Assembly (NCBI RefSeq): GCF_015832195.1
Contig: NC_052027.1
Coordinates: forward strand, 19,628,688-19,692,687
Direction of reading: 5' to 3'
Source of the DNA: Motacilla alba alba
Lineage: Eukaryota > Chordata > Aves > Passeriformes > Motacillidae
DNA length: 64,000 bases
Both the position numbers and the translations under genes were made by a program. The notes below the pieces were generated by a model that did not search any database, had not been told where the DNA came from, and saw only the letters and a list, made by a program, of their open reading frames with translations. Below are positions 50,680 to 61,789 of the stretch, piece by piece. How positions within the stretch are numbered: position 1 is the first letter of the stretch; the number at the start of each line of letters is the position of its first letter.

Positions 50680-52037
50680 GCTGAAATTCTTTGGAAAAGC
50701 CTTCCAAACACAAAGAATGTGGAAGCAAGAATGTCAAAGTAAGCTCTAAATGAGTCTTCCCCATTCCTCAGTTTTACTCAAAGACCATCATTTAGCATTT
50801 CCACAGCAGAGAATCAGATGGAAGAAACACCTGGCAGAAACCTGCCCATCTGCCCGGAGGAGGCACCACTTCATCTCCAGTTCTGACCTCCACAGCCTCA
50901 TATCTTCCCACTCCAGGTTACAGATAAAGCATCTGACACAGACACTAACAAAAACTGCCTCCCAAATGCTCCTGCTCCTGACTAAGGTAACTGTGGGCTT
51001 TCTGCAGTGCTGTGGCCAAGACAGGTCCTGTAGTAATTACATATCCTCTGAACAGAAAGAGACATAGTTCTCCCAGGATTTTAGAAGCTGTGGGAAATTT
51101 AGAGGAAAGAATTCAAACAATTATTATCTCTCTTTCTGTAACCATTGTTTATAGATATGGTTCTCCAGAGTGTGCTATTCATAGTTCACCAAGAGTGCAA
51201 GAGAAGATTCCTAAAGGCCAATCAGGCCTTAGCCCACCACTGTTTCTATAAGAACTGTAGATTTCTAATAATAAGGTGTCTTTTCATGCGTTCTGATGAT
51301 GTAGTCTCTGTATCACCTTTGGCTGTCCCCGATACCCCATCGGTGATAAAGTCCCTAAAAGGAACTTGAAAGCCAAGCTCAGCATCCATTTGGCCTCATC
51401 TGGAATGAAGTCACAGACTTCCTGCTGCTCCACTACACACCTGAACCTCTGCCTCCCTTCAGGGCTCTTTGATCATCCTTCAGTCTTTGATGAAAAGCAT
51501 CAAATGAGTTAATAATGCCTATTTGTTGCTTTCAGCTTTACTTCTAAAAGCAGTGGCTGTTTCCTGCCTTAGCCTTGGCTATTTCCTTCCCTCCACCAAG
51601 GGAGGAGCTGTCCCGACCCAAGGACAACTCCTGTCCACGTCTCCCTTGGAATCCAGCATAAAATTAAACACAAAACTTTCAGTGAGCTCCCTCAAATCAA
51701 AAAGTAGAACAATTTTAAAAGATGACTCAACACTTGTTTTACAGCCACTGCTGTGAGCCTTTGAGAAGTTTGATAAGAGGCTCCATGTTTACCCCTGAAA
51801 GAATTTTCTACCAAGGTCATTCACATAGAAACCATGAAAGAAAGAAGGATGAGTAAGAGAAACCTGCAAATGCCTATTCCAATAAGCCCTTTGCTTGTCT
51901 CTTGTGACCAATGAGTAAAGTGTAAACTTATGAGCTTTGTAAGAGTGCAGAAAAAGCACGCATGCTCGAATAAAATCAGGGTTTGAAGCCTTCTGGAAAT
52001 GGAGTGTGTTGCTTTGTATTGTCTCTGTCTCAACTAC
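50678..52037. other. Unique non-coding sequence
   Basis: No recognised element. Nothing splice-bounded was found. Confidence 0.5.
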
Positions 52038-52089
52038 AACAATAAAGAATGTCCTGGTGAGAGGACAATAAAGAAGGTCCTGAAGAGCC
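52038..52089. repeat. 26-bp two-copy tandem duplication
   Basis: ACAATAAAGAATGTCCTG and ACAATAAAGAAGGTCCTG start 26 bases apart (52038 and 52064). They differ by one base in the first 18, and both contain AATAAA. Confidence 0.8.
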
Positions 52090-52264
52090 CCAGGCACAGA
52101 GAGCACCCCAACCCCAGGCTGGCTGCTGAAGGCACCTCCAGCACTCCTGAGAGTGGTGTGCACAGCTGAGAATCACCCTAAGAAAGGATTGAAGTGACTT
52201 TAATGAGAGCACCCTGACCCCAGCACACAAACTGGTCTGTCAGGGCCATCTGCCTCAGCAGGGA

Positions 52265-52505
52265 CGGCGCTGGCAGAGCCGCCGAGTCGGGAGACAGCTC
52301 CTGATTAATAACAGCCTTCGTTGGGTGACAGGGGAAAATGATTGGAGCAACATTTCCTGATCGAGATTAATTATCTCACCACCCCAGCCCCTGGCAGAAG
52401 CGTGTCGTAAAGCAGCAATTACAACTAATTGAATCCTCCGTAAAAATGAATTTAATTGAAGAGAGCAAGATGGATTTCAACGTTATCTCATTTTCAGGTG
52501 TGCAA
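52265..52505. other. Candidate conserved non-coding element
   Basis: Keeps CpGs in an AT-rich, CpG-poor setting (GCCGCCGAGTCGGG, TGATCGAG, GAAGCGTGTCG, CTCCGT, CAACG). It also packs homeodomain-type words (GATTAATAAC, GATTAATTATCTC, CAATTACAACTAATTG, TTTAATTGAAG). There is no transposon order and no long open frame. CpG retention plus dense motifs is typical of developmental enhancers, but conservation cannot be seen here. Confidence 0.35.
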
Positions 52506-53006
52506 TGCTCCAGTGAATGGCTTGGAGAAAAAATTCAGAGGTGAAGGAGATGTGACATACTTTCTTTAGGATAAAATGCTTACATTAACGGGTCATAAAT
52601 TGGTCTGGTTTTATGCATTTGTTCTAGGAATGCATCAGCCAAAGATCATTAAAGGCCAAAGAGCACACAAATAATATTAAAAGAGCTAAATACTTGAATG
52701 GGTACAGAACAGGAAGGACTTGCTTGAAGCACTAGAAATTAGAAAGGGACATTTTCACTATATTGTTTTGCACATTTTCACTTGAATATGGGAAGTAAAC
52801 ATGAATCAAAGGAAACAGCTTTTGGTTATTTGAAATTCCAGCTTCCCGGCTTGTTTAGCAAATAAAGACAATTATTTTAAAATCTTCTCAAATCTCAGGT
52901 CTAAAGGGAAAACAGCAACACCTGCTTTTTACAGAAATGACTGAGATAAAACATGAATGGCACATAAAGGTGTTATCTGGGCCCAAACAAGGGGGCCTTG
53001 TTCATC
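52506..53006. other. Unique non-coding sequence
   Basis: AT-rich, with no recognised element. Confidence 0.5.
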
Positions 53007-53397
53007 AGAATTCACAGAATTCATACAGAATTCACAGAATTACCAGGTTGGAAGAGACCTTGAAGACCATTGAGTCCAACCCAGCCCCAGCATCTCAACT
53101 ACACCCTGGCACCCAGTGCCACATCCAGGCTTTGTTAACACACCCAGGGATGGTGACTCCAGCACCTCCCCGGGCAGCCATTCCAGAACTTTATCACTCT
53201 TTCTGTGAAAAACTTTTTCCTGCTATCCAACCTGTATTTGCCTTGGCGCAGCTTGAGGCTGTGTGCTCTGGTTCTGTCAGTGCCTGGAGACAGAGCCCAG
53301 CCCCAGCTGAGCACAGGCACCTTCCAGGAGCTGCAGAGTGATAAGCTCACCCCTGAGTCTCCTTTTCTCCAGGCTGAGCACCCCCAGCTCCCTCAGT
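53007..53397 (-). mobile_element. CR1 LINE fragment, minus strand, different subfamily
   Basis: Starts with three AGAATTCA-type terminal repeats (53008-53041), the CR1 3' octamer tail in reverse. It then reads ACCAGGTTGGAAGAGACCTT, GACCATTGAGTCCAACCCAG, CCATTCCAGAACTTTATCAC and CTCCTTTTCTCCAGGCTGAG. The tail and body differ from the other copies, so this is another avian CR1 subfamily, perhaps CR1-J-like. No coding remains. Confidence 0.92.
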
Positions 53398-53500
53398 ATC
53401 AAGGTCTGTGGAACCCTTCCATACCAGCACATTTACTTCACAGAAACTTTAAAACCAAATGTTTGCCTTGCACTCACTATGGAACTAAAATATTTTGGGT

Positions 53501-53599
53501 GGGGCCTGAGCAACCTGCTCTGGGGAAGGTGTCCCTGCCCATGGCAGAGGATGATTTTTCAGAGCCCTTCCAGCCCAGCCCATGCTGTGATTCTGTTTC
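53501..53599 (+). mobile_element. CR1 LINE fragment (3' end), plus strand
   Basis: GGGGCCTGAGCAACCTGCTC, TGGGGAAGGTGTCCCTGCCC and ATGGCAGAGGATG, ending CTGTGATTCTGTTTC. This is a very short plus-sense 3' end, about 100 bases from and head to head with the previous CR1. Confidence 0.88.
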
Positions 53600-54044
53600 A
53601 TTCCATGTCAGCTGCACAGTTACTCTCTCCTTCTGACCTTGCAGCATTCTAAAACCAAAATTGACTGGCTTCCCATCCCCAGGAAGGTCCCCAAGGTCTC
53701 TTTGGTGGGTCAGTGCCTGGACAGCTCCAGGTCATGGCCAGGGAGCCGGGTGGCAGCAGGGCTGGGGCACAGAAGGTCAGCTCATGGTGGGAGCAGGAGG
53801 CTGGAGCGGATCCAGACATGGCCAGAAAAACTTTCCCTGAAGTCATTAATGGCATTTCTCCTCATGGATGGACTCGGTGCAGTTCTGCCTCTCCTCATCC
53901 ATCCATCTGCGGCAGCTCAGCACAAGGAGGGATCCCTGATTCCAGTGAGGAACTGGAGCCCCGAGCTCCCTGCCACAACTCCGGGCTCATCCTGAGCCCC
54001 AGAGCCCCTTCCCTCTGCCAGAAGGGTGAGCAGGGCAAGAGAGG
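53600..54044. other. Unique, mildly GC-rich non-coding sequence
   Basis: No element recognised. Plus frames of 112-118 codons are unremarkable. Confidence 0.5.
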
Positions 54045-54203
54045 GGGATAAATACCCAGGGAGTGGGATAAAACACCCAGAGAATGGGATAAACACCCAG
54101 GGAGTGGGATAAAACACCCAGGGAATGGGATAAACACCCAGAGAATGGGATAAACACCCAGGGAATGGGGATAAACACCCAGGGAATGGGGATAAACCCC
54201 CAG
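54045..54203. repeat. 20-21-bp minisatellite, about 8 copies
   Basis: Units of the type GGGATAAACACCCAGGGAAT, with variants GAGAAT and GGGAGT, and AAAACACCC or GGGGATAAAC length variants. The first unit starts at about 54045 and the last, partial unit ends near 54203. Mixed 20- and 21-base units keep shifting the frame. The minus-strand PGCFIPLPGCLSHSLGV-type frames are artefacts. Confidence 0.96.
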
Positions 54204-54300
54204 TGCTGTTCAGCCCAGCCCCTTCTTGACAGGACCCTCCCTGCCCTGAGCAGCTGCTGCAGTTTGGGGATTTAAAAGAAAGAGCGAAACCCACCTGAAC

Positions 54301-54390
54301 CACGGAATCATTGAGGTTGGGAGAGACCTCTTAAGATCCTAAGTCCAAATTTCAGCTGAACACCCCCATGACACTAAAGCATGTCTCAAA
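54301..54390 (-). mobile_element. CR1 LINE fragment (3' end), minus strand
   Basis: CACGGAATCATTGAGGTTGG, GAGAGACCTCTTAAGATCCT, AAGTCCAAATTTCAGC, then CACTAAAGCATGTCTCAAA. This is the CR1 order of 3' end, AGTCCAA block and ACTAAACCATGTC block. Short and diverged. Confidence 0.85.
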
Positions 54391-57016
54391 AAATGAGGGG
54401 AAAGGCTCAGAATGCCAAACACCTTGTAAATACAGGTGTGATACCATGAACTGTTATAAACTACTTCAGTAGATGTAGCATAATCAACCTGGATTTTCTG
54501 CTGATTTTCAGCAGATATGTTCATCTAGCAGTAATAAAATCTATAGAATCATATTGTTTCATACCTTTTAATAATCAATTTCTTTATTTGAAAACCTACT
54601 AGCCTAGGAGAGGTATTGCTGTGTGTCTGTCCTGTTTTCATAGCCCTTCCCAGTGGGATGTGAAGCCACCAGTGACAGTGGGATGTGAAACACCCTCTGT
54701 GGCTTCTCCTCTGCTGTTAAACACAAACCTTCCCTGGAACACATCCTGCATTGCACTCCAGAAAGGTGGGGGCACAATCAAACAGCCTATTTAGGGTAAT
54801 AATTATAAAATTATAGACAACATTTGTAATAAGAGTTATAAAGCATATAAATGACATTGAATGTAGGGCATCCTGGCATAAGTATGCATATATCTCCGTA
54901 TGTATCCATAGATATCCCATCTCCAGTGTTCACAGGGTGCAGAAGTACATCGAGCTGGCTTCCTCCCTCCTTAGCAGCTCCACGGAGCAAGCCAGGCAGG
55001 AGTGATTTACTGGGAAAGCTTCGGGAAGGCTGCATTGGAGCTCCCTCTAGCCCCCACGCCAGGAAATTGTCAATTCTTGCAAAAAAAAAAAAATTAAAAA
55101 AATAAAAAAACTCAAAAAAATTCTAGCAGCACCCGCACGCAACCCTGGCACAACACAAAGGCATCGAGGGCTCCCACAGATGTTGGGATGTGTGGTTTTG
55201 GGGTTGGATTTTCTGAGAACTCCCCACTCCATTTCAGTATTCCAGGTGAAAAAGGAATTGGTGCTGCACGGCAAAGGGGCCATTTGGCTACTGCATATTC
55301 CAGAATACAAATGTTCCCCTTGCAAAACTGTGGCTCGGGGGGTTCCAGAGGGGTCTCAGCCTTTCCAAACAGGGAATTCCAAGTCCCCACCTCTTACCAG
55401 TGACCTCAAGTGCTGTCCCAGGGCTGCTTCGTTCCAGAGGCATTGCCATCCCTGGGCACTGCTCAAGGAAGGAGCTGCCTCGGCCATAAATTACTTTGTA
55501 GTTCAAAGTCCTCACGAGTCCTGAGCTGCCTGGAGAGGTGGCAATCTCTGTTCCACGGCACAGCTGCTGGTTGGCCAAGGGAGCATCTGAAAACCTTGAC
55601 TGCAGCTGAGATCTGCACCCTGCTGCATTTTTCAGGGGATAATTCCTTCTCCTACATCACACAGCATTTTCCTTCAGCTAGTTAAAATCTACTTTGAGGG
55701 TTGAATATCTTAATTTATCTCAGTTGAACTGGTTTGGTTTTGGATTCTTTTTTCTCCATCTAGTGGTGCACAAAATCCATCCCGTTCCAGCCCAGAGTGT
55801 CCACGCACTGCTCTGAGCTCTGCTAGGGACTTCCCACAGCTGTTAATGGAGAGAAAATAATACAAGCACAGAAAATAACAGCAAGGCAGTGGTTGTTGTG
55901 CAAAGCTGGAGTCTCGCCCACCTATTTCAGGCAAAACCAGGTAAGAGCTGAATGTGTTTGCACAGGAGAACTCCACACTGCAGAAGGAAACCAAATCAGC
56001 CTGATCCTAAACAGTGCAAGTGCCTAAAGGTGCCAAAGGAGAAATTCCCCATCTAAACTCCCTCAAAGCAGCAGCTTTTTTGAAGCCCTCTGAGTTCATA
56101 GAAGGAGAAAATAAGAAAAAAATAAGAAAAATTCCATTTCTCCTTCACCTTCCATCCCAAAATGCACAATGAGACAGTCTTCACTCATCACAAAACCAGT
56201 GCAAATTCACCTAGGAAGGGGAATTTTTCTGCTGGTACCTTTCCCTGTTCTATAACAGCACACAGCATTTTAGGTCATCTACTTCTAGCTCTGGTTAGCT
56301 AAGAGAGCCCCTACTAGCCTCTGCTGCTAAACCCAGGGATGCACAGCATGTTTTATTCAGCCAGCCATGATTTATTCAGAGAGGGAAATGTTTACTCCTG
56401 CATTTCTGGCTTCCACTGCACCAGGGAAGGTCAGCTCTCCGTGTGCTCCTGAAGAGAAAATGCCACAATTCAGGGGTACTATAGCTACAAACTGTTCCAA
56501 ATCCCAGCAACCCATAATGACCCTATTTCCCCTTAATTGGAAAACTACTGGATAGAAACACCCCATGCCGGAGTCCTGTGCCAGCCAATAATGCTGGTCA
56601 GGCTTTGCCTTCATTTTCCCCTGAGCCTCATCATTAACTGCAGCTACTTTCAGGATAATCACACACTGTCCCTTCAGGAAGGGGGTTGAATTTGAATTTG
56701 CAGGGTTAAATCAGTCTTGCTTCTTTGTTTTCCTTTGCACAAATAGATAAAAGGTACTCATTGAAAGATTGGACAAACCCTCCCCTCTGCAAGGGAATAA
56801 TTACAGTGCTCCAGAATTCAGTTCACTGAGGAGAGAGTGGTAATCACTGTTTGCATCTGGGAGGGAGATAAGCAAGTCAAAATATCACAAATTCCTACTG
56901 TTTCCATCTTTGGGAAGCAACTCTGAGAAACTCTTAATTATAGAGTAAAAGACCCGAATGGTGAGCAGTGTTCAAACATTTCAGTGTTTTTCTCTGCCCA
57001 GTAAACATCAGAGGGA
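54391..57016. other. Unique non-coding sequence with A-rich tract
   Basis: No transposon recognised. CAGTGGGATGTGAA is repeated at 54651 and 54676. A degenerate A-rich run lies at about 55080-55120. Overlapping frames at 55110-55690 are shadows of one another. Confidence 0.5.
55080..55120. repeat. A-rich tract
   Basis: A13 followed by TTAAAAAAATAAAAAAACTC and AAAAAAATTC. It might be the remains of a retrotransposed poly(A) tail, but no source body is recognised to its left. Confidence 0.85.
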
Positions 57017-57034
57017 TATATTCCAGGGAATATA
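57017..57034. promoter_or_regulatory. Perfect inverted repeat TATATTCC-AG-GGAATATA
   Basis: Eight-base arms with a two-base spacer. The core TTCCAGGGAA fits a STAT-type half-site pair with four-base spacing. Further ATTCCAG and ATTCCAGGGATATA words follow at 57034-57062. Regulatory function is only inferred. Confidence 0.4.
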
Positions 57035-57062
57035 ATTCCAGATATTTATTCCAGGGATATAA

Positions 57063-58940
57063 TAAACTGTAGTCATCCACTACACTATTTTTTGCATACA
57101 TTATTTTGAAATTTTACAGAAGGAATGAGTGTTCTTCCTCTATATTGTAATGAAAAGTGATTAAGAAACATGTGAAACTGAGAACATTCAATACCAAAGA
57201 ACAGCAGCAGCCACAGAGTGTGAGCAGTGAGCAGAAATGATGCAAAAAAACTTGCAAAATCACGAAGGCAGATTATTCTTGTACCAGCAAATCCCTGCCC
57301 AGGCCAGGACACTGCACAGTCACAGCCAAGGCAAGCACAAGGGAACATTTCATAGCAAGGACAGAGACACTGCATCAAACCTCACAGAAGAGCAAATAAC
57401 CTGTATTCTGTTTTTTTGGAGATTGCTTTGGGGAGAAAAAAGCACATTGTAAAGACGAGAGAGAGCCTCAATCTGCCTTCACAGTTCTTCCCTCCTTGAT
57501 CTTGGTGACTCTCCTTTTATCCCATCCTCAAAGCCACACACAAGTGCAAATAAATACCTGCTTTTCCCCCTCCATCAAGCCACCTCTGCCTTTACTGACT
57601 GTGGGGAGCAATAGTTTACCTTATGATAGCAGCTACAGATTTAAGAATTTTTTTCTCCTCAGTCCTTCTTTCCCACTATTTTCAGGGTAGTAAATGCTAC
57701 TGCAGAGAAATTCTGTTCCCTGCTGTATCTGCTTGCACTGGTTGAGTCTGGAAGACCCAACCAGCAGAAACTGTCTGGTTATTTTAGAGCCACAGGATGT
57801 GTCTGGAAAGGGCCAACCCACCAAGAGCCCTGTGAGCAGTGGGGACCTGGATGCCCACGGACACAATCTCATTTCTCCAGCTGCAGTCATGGGGCTGTGC
57901 AACCGCAAGTTCATTCCTTCAGTGACAACTGAACCACGGCTTTGAGAGAAATATTTTCATTGATGAGGCAACAGAAGCACGTGAGCAGCGACCTGGTCCT
58001 TTGGTCGATCCAAGCCTTGCACAGAGGCCAAGGGAAGGAGAAGACAGAGCTCAAAGCAGCTTAGGATGGAAGCAGGCATGGAGACAGATGTGCTGCCACA
58101 ACAGAAATGTGCTGGCTCCTCAGAACCAGCACCAAGGAAGGGAAGAAGGGTTCATCTCCAGCAGCAACATCCATAAAACATCCCATGCTGGTGTTTGCCC
58201 GACCTTGAAACAAACTCAAACCAGCCCAACAGAGATTCTCACAACAGCTGCCCTCCCACCCCACACCTGGGAGAGAAAAAATCCCCTTGGGCTGTGCCCT
58301 CCACACCATACAGCCACGTCCAGACAGCAACAAAACTCACACTACACCTCAGGGCTTATGGTACCGTTTATTTTAGCTCAAAATAAACTGTGCACTGGAG
58401 GAATCTGTTCACAGCTGGCGTGTGTCCTCAGCACTGGGCAGGAGGAGAGAGCTGTGGGGAGGCCTGGAGAGGAGGCATTGCTCAAACTGGCAGCACGGGG
58501 TCCCACGGCATCCGTGCAGTGCCAGTCCATGCCCACAGAAAGGGAGGAGAGGAGATGGGCTGGGCAGAGGAGCACGGGCTGCAGCAGAGCCCAGCTGCGC
58601 TGTCATCTCGAGGAGGGGCTGCTAGAGCCCGAAGGTGGGCAGCAGAACTGGTGCAGGACATTATCTTCCCTGCCGAGGAGGGGGGCCAAGAAAGAAAAGA
58701 GACAGAGGAAGAGAATCACAGGGAGCAGCATTAGGAAAATTCAGCTTGAAATCTGTTTGCTTTTGTTTTCATATCCACAAATACTGTGAGTTGTTTGTAA
58801 GCACCACCCAGTTAACCCATTTCCATCTCAGAGACAGGACTCTCCACAAAGGGAAGAACAGCCCAGCGAGCCAAGGCCAATGCTGATGACTTAAACTCTG
58901 AGAAAAACACTGCTTTGAAAGGGCCACTTCTGTTTTTCCC
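57063..58940. other. Unique non-coding sequence with the longest open frame
   Basis: Contains a plus-strand frame of 262 codons (58001-58789), the longest in the window. It is unrecognised and without domain, signal peptide or repeat structure. No transposon was recognised. Confidence 0.45.
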
Positions 58941-58952
58941 ATTAGAAAAATT

Positions 58953-58986
58953 ACATTAGCCTGTCATTTACATGACAGCCTAATGT
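58953..58986. promoter_or_regulatory. Near-perfect hairpin with paired TGACAG sites
   Basis: ACATTAGCCTGTCAT (58953-58967), loop TTAC, then ATGACAGCCTAATGT (58972-58986). Fourteen of fifteen positions pair, with a single C-C mismatch. The arms carry CTGTCA (58961-58966) and TGACAG (58973-58978), which is the MEIS/TGIF TALE-homeodomain core as an inverted pair six bases apart. It could be a dimer-type protein site or an RNA hairpin, and the sequence does not decide between them. Confidence 0.45.
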
Positions 58987-58989
58987 CAC

Positions 58990-60586
58990 CACGGCCCCTT
59001 TATTTTTAACACACTCAGAACTTCCCACAGGTATTTTCACCGCCCACATTCTGCTGGAAATGCAGAACAGATGCATCCCTCCTCTGAGGGAGGCTCACAC
59101 ACAGAAATCCTGGTGATGACCAGGTCTGCTCTCCACCCCACTCCCTCCCAAGGGGCGAGGAAGAGCTCTGTCTTCTGGAGGAGTTGCCAGCATCATGAAT
59201 GGTGCCACGAGGCAGGAGCAGTTTGGAATACCCACATCTGTAATGCTAGAAGTGCTTTATGGCAGGGAAGGAGATGCTGGCCTAGCAGGAGGCTCCAGCC
59301 ACTTCTGAACCAGTGACACAACCACAAGGGGCCATTTACTTTAAAGCAAAGAACAGCCTAAAGGAGGAGGATGGAAAGGAACACAATGAAGGAAGAAAAA
59401 CAAGAAAATCCCAAACCAAATTTCAGGCTGTTCTGCCAGTTCTCCTGACTGTCCTCAGGAACACAATCCACCATTTGCACTCCCTGCATCACGTAGGCAT
59501 CAAGTGGAAAATTACAAGTATTACTCTAATTATGCCAGCTTTCCTTTGCCATAGGGAGTGAGCACAGATGCCTTATGTAATCAGCTGAACCTCACACTGA
59601 CTTGGGGCAGGATTTGGTCACAGTTTGGATCTGGTTTGCCCTGTCCATCTGCATCCTGCCTCTCTGGGCGACGTGCTGCTGGTCTGGGCCATGCTGCTCT
59701 CACTCCTTTGCTCAGTTTAAAAATTAAAATACCACCAAGCTTTTATATCTCTGCATATTCTAGAGAGTGCTTAAACATGCTGAGGTATACAGCTAGGCAA
59801 CTGCAGCTAGAAATTAGATCCCTATTCAACATTTTTTCGGTAGAAAATGTCAATGCATATTATATATGAAATGCCATATCAGTACCAAAAAGAATTCTGA
59901 GGTGCAGCTCCTTCAGATATGTCCTTACCTGGGACTAAGCACGGACTGGCAGCTACCACAGGGCCAAGGACTCTGCTGCATGCTGTGGGATGCCTCTAGA
60001 GGTGTTTGTATGGAGGACACAAGAAGTATTTGCTTTGTGTCTCAGGGAAGAGAACAGTGCCCAGCAGTGGGAAAAAATAAACTGAGAGTTGTAAAGTACA
60101 TTTATCTATAAAGAGGTATTTTTCGTTATAGGGGTATAAGCTATTTCCCAGTTTTCCCTGGCTGTGCTAGTGTGCAAAAATTCCCACTGTGCTCTTGAGA
60201 AGAGTTAAGGAAAACCAAATCACTCCAATACATGATGGAAGCATCTGAAAGCTCAGCATTGTTGCAGGGGAGCCTCTGTATTAACCAGTTATGGTGGCAA
60301 AACAGCTCCAAAGCCTCCCAGGGGCTCAGACAGAAAGAAATAGCACAATCAATCCTTCTATCATCGTCCACACAGTGGTTTGTTGCATGTAAGCCAACAT
60401 TACCTGGTGAAACAAAGATTCCACATTAAAATTTCACACAAGTACAGTATTTTCAGAATGATGGTTTTACCTCCCAGAGGTGCTGATTAAACATTAAGCA
60501 GGCAGAGACTGCAAGAAAATGATGGGATTTCTTTGGTACTATAACATCCTTTGCATTATCATTTTGTTTTCACAGGTCTCACTGGG
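58990..60586. other. Unique non-coding sequence
   Basis: No recognised element. The frames at 59071-59869 are unremarkable. Confidence 0.5.
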
Positions 60587-60613
60587 AAAAAGAAAAGAAA
60601 AGAAAAGAAAAAT
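60587..60613. repeat. (AAAAG)n microsatellite
   Basis: Five AAAAG units in 27 bases. Confidence 0.93.
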
Positions 60614-60985
60614 CTCTAGCTTCACGATTTAAAAAAAGGTCTTTGGACATGATAAGGGCATCTAATTTGAGATTAGAAGGGTGGATGGTAGAGTGGATGG
60701 AGACAGGAATGAGTGACAGCCAACATTTCATGCAAATCAGAATGAGGAGGCCACGGTTATGAAAAAACACATCAGATGGAAAGGTGCTCGGACATTAGTG
60801 GTAAGCAAATCTGTCCACAGTTGCAGTTTGCATACATCAGCCTGTTCCATACCCACACAGGGAAGGCAGACAGGAACAGGGCTGGATATCCTCAGCAGGG
60901 GCACTTCAGTACATGGAATTTTGCTGTGTGTGATGTTCCTGCACAGATGGGCTGAGGGTCTTACTGAAGTTTGTCTAAAGATGTG

Positions 60986-61218
60986 TCACAGAATCCCAGA
61001 CTGGTTTAGGTGGGAAGGAACCTCAAAGCCCATCCAGTCCCACCCCCTGCCATGGCCAGGTACATCTTCCACTGTCCCAGGCTGCTCCAAGCCCCAGTGT
61101 CCAGCCTGGCCTTGGGCACTGCCAGGGATCCACCCTGTGCCAGGGCCTGCCCACCCTCACAGGAAGGAATTTCTTGCCCATATCTATTGTAAACCTACTC
61201 TCTGTCAGTTTAAAGCCG
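60986..61218 (-). mobile_element. CR1 LINE fragment (3' end), minus strand
   Basis: TCACAGAATCCCAGACTGGT, GGTGGGAAGGAACCTCAAAG, CCACCCCCTGCCATGGCCAG, CCAGCCTGGCCTTGGGCACT, CACCCTCACAGGAAGGAATT and CTCTGTCAGTTTAAAGCC. It closely follows the songbird CR1 3' end over about 230 bases. Its 3' terminus is on the left. Confidence 0.95.
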
Positions 61219-61780
61219 TAGAAAGTGTGTTTAGAAAATGCTGGGAACAAACTTCCACAGAGAGGACACGGAGCTGAATAAATTCCTCTTCTGCCATTTC
61301 AGCTCTGGGCTTTGCTCAGCTCCAGCTGCGAGGCCTCTGAGATGATGATGCAGCTGGATCAAGCCAGAGGCTCAGCAGCTGAAGTACAGGACTACCTGGA
61401 TTTCTATCTTGGAAGCCTCTCTGGGTGTCCCACACTTCCTTGACTTTGCTTTTCACACCAGATATAAAATCTGCATTCCAATGATCTCTGATAAACCCAG
61501 AGCAGCGCCCAGAACCTGCAGCTTCCAACCAGAGGCCATTGTTTTCAAGGCTCTAGTTGGGAGGCAGGAAGGGAAAGGTAGTCAGAGAAGCCAAGCTACA
61601 GACATTGCTGGTCTATTTTTTAATTCCCAAACAGAAATAACCCAAAAGAGCAAGCAGAGGAGGCATATGGGCTAACTGGAACCCAGACAAGCATCTAGCT
61701 GGAAGGACACGACATGCTCAGGCTTCCCAAGACTTCCCTTGTAATAGGAGAATGCAAGAGAACTTGTATTATTTCTGTCT
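61219..61780. other. Unique non-coding sequence
   Basis: No element recognised. Confidence 0.5.
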
Positions 61781-61789
61781 CTTTTGAGC

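Noticed and set aside
53917..54303. Minus-strand GCLSHSLGV repeat protein
   Set aside because: It is produced by the 20-21-bp minisatellite, and mixed unit lengths shift the frame.
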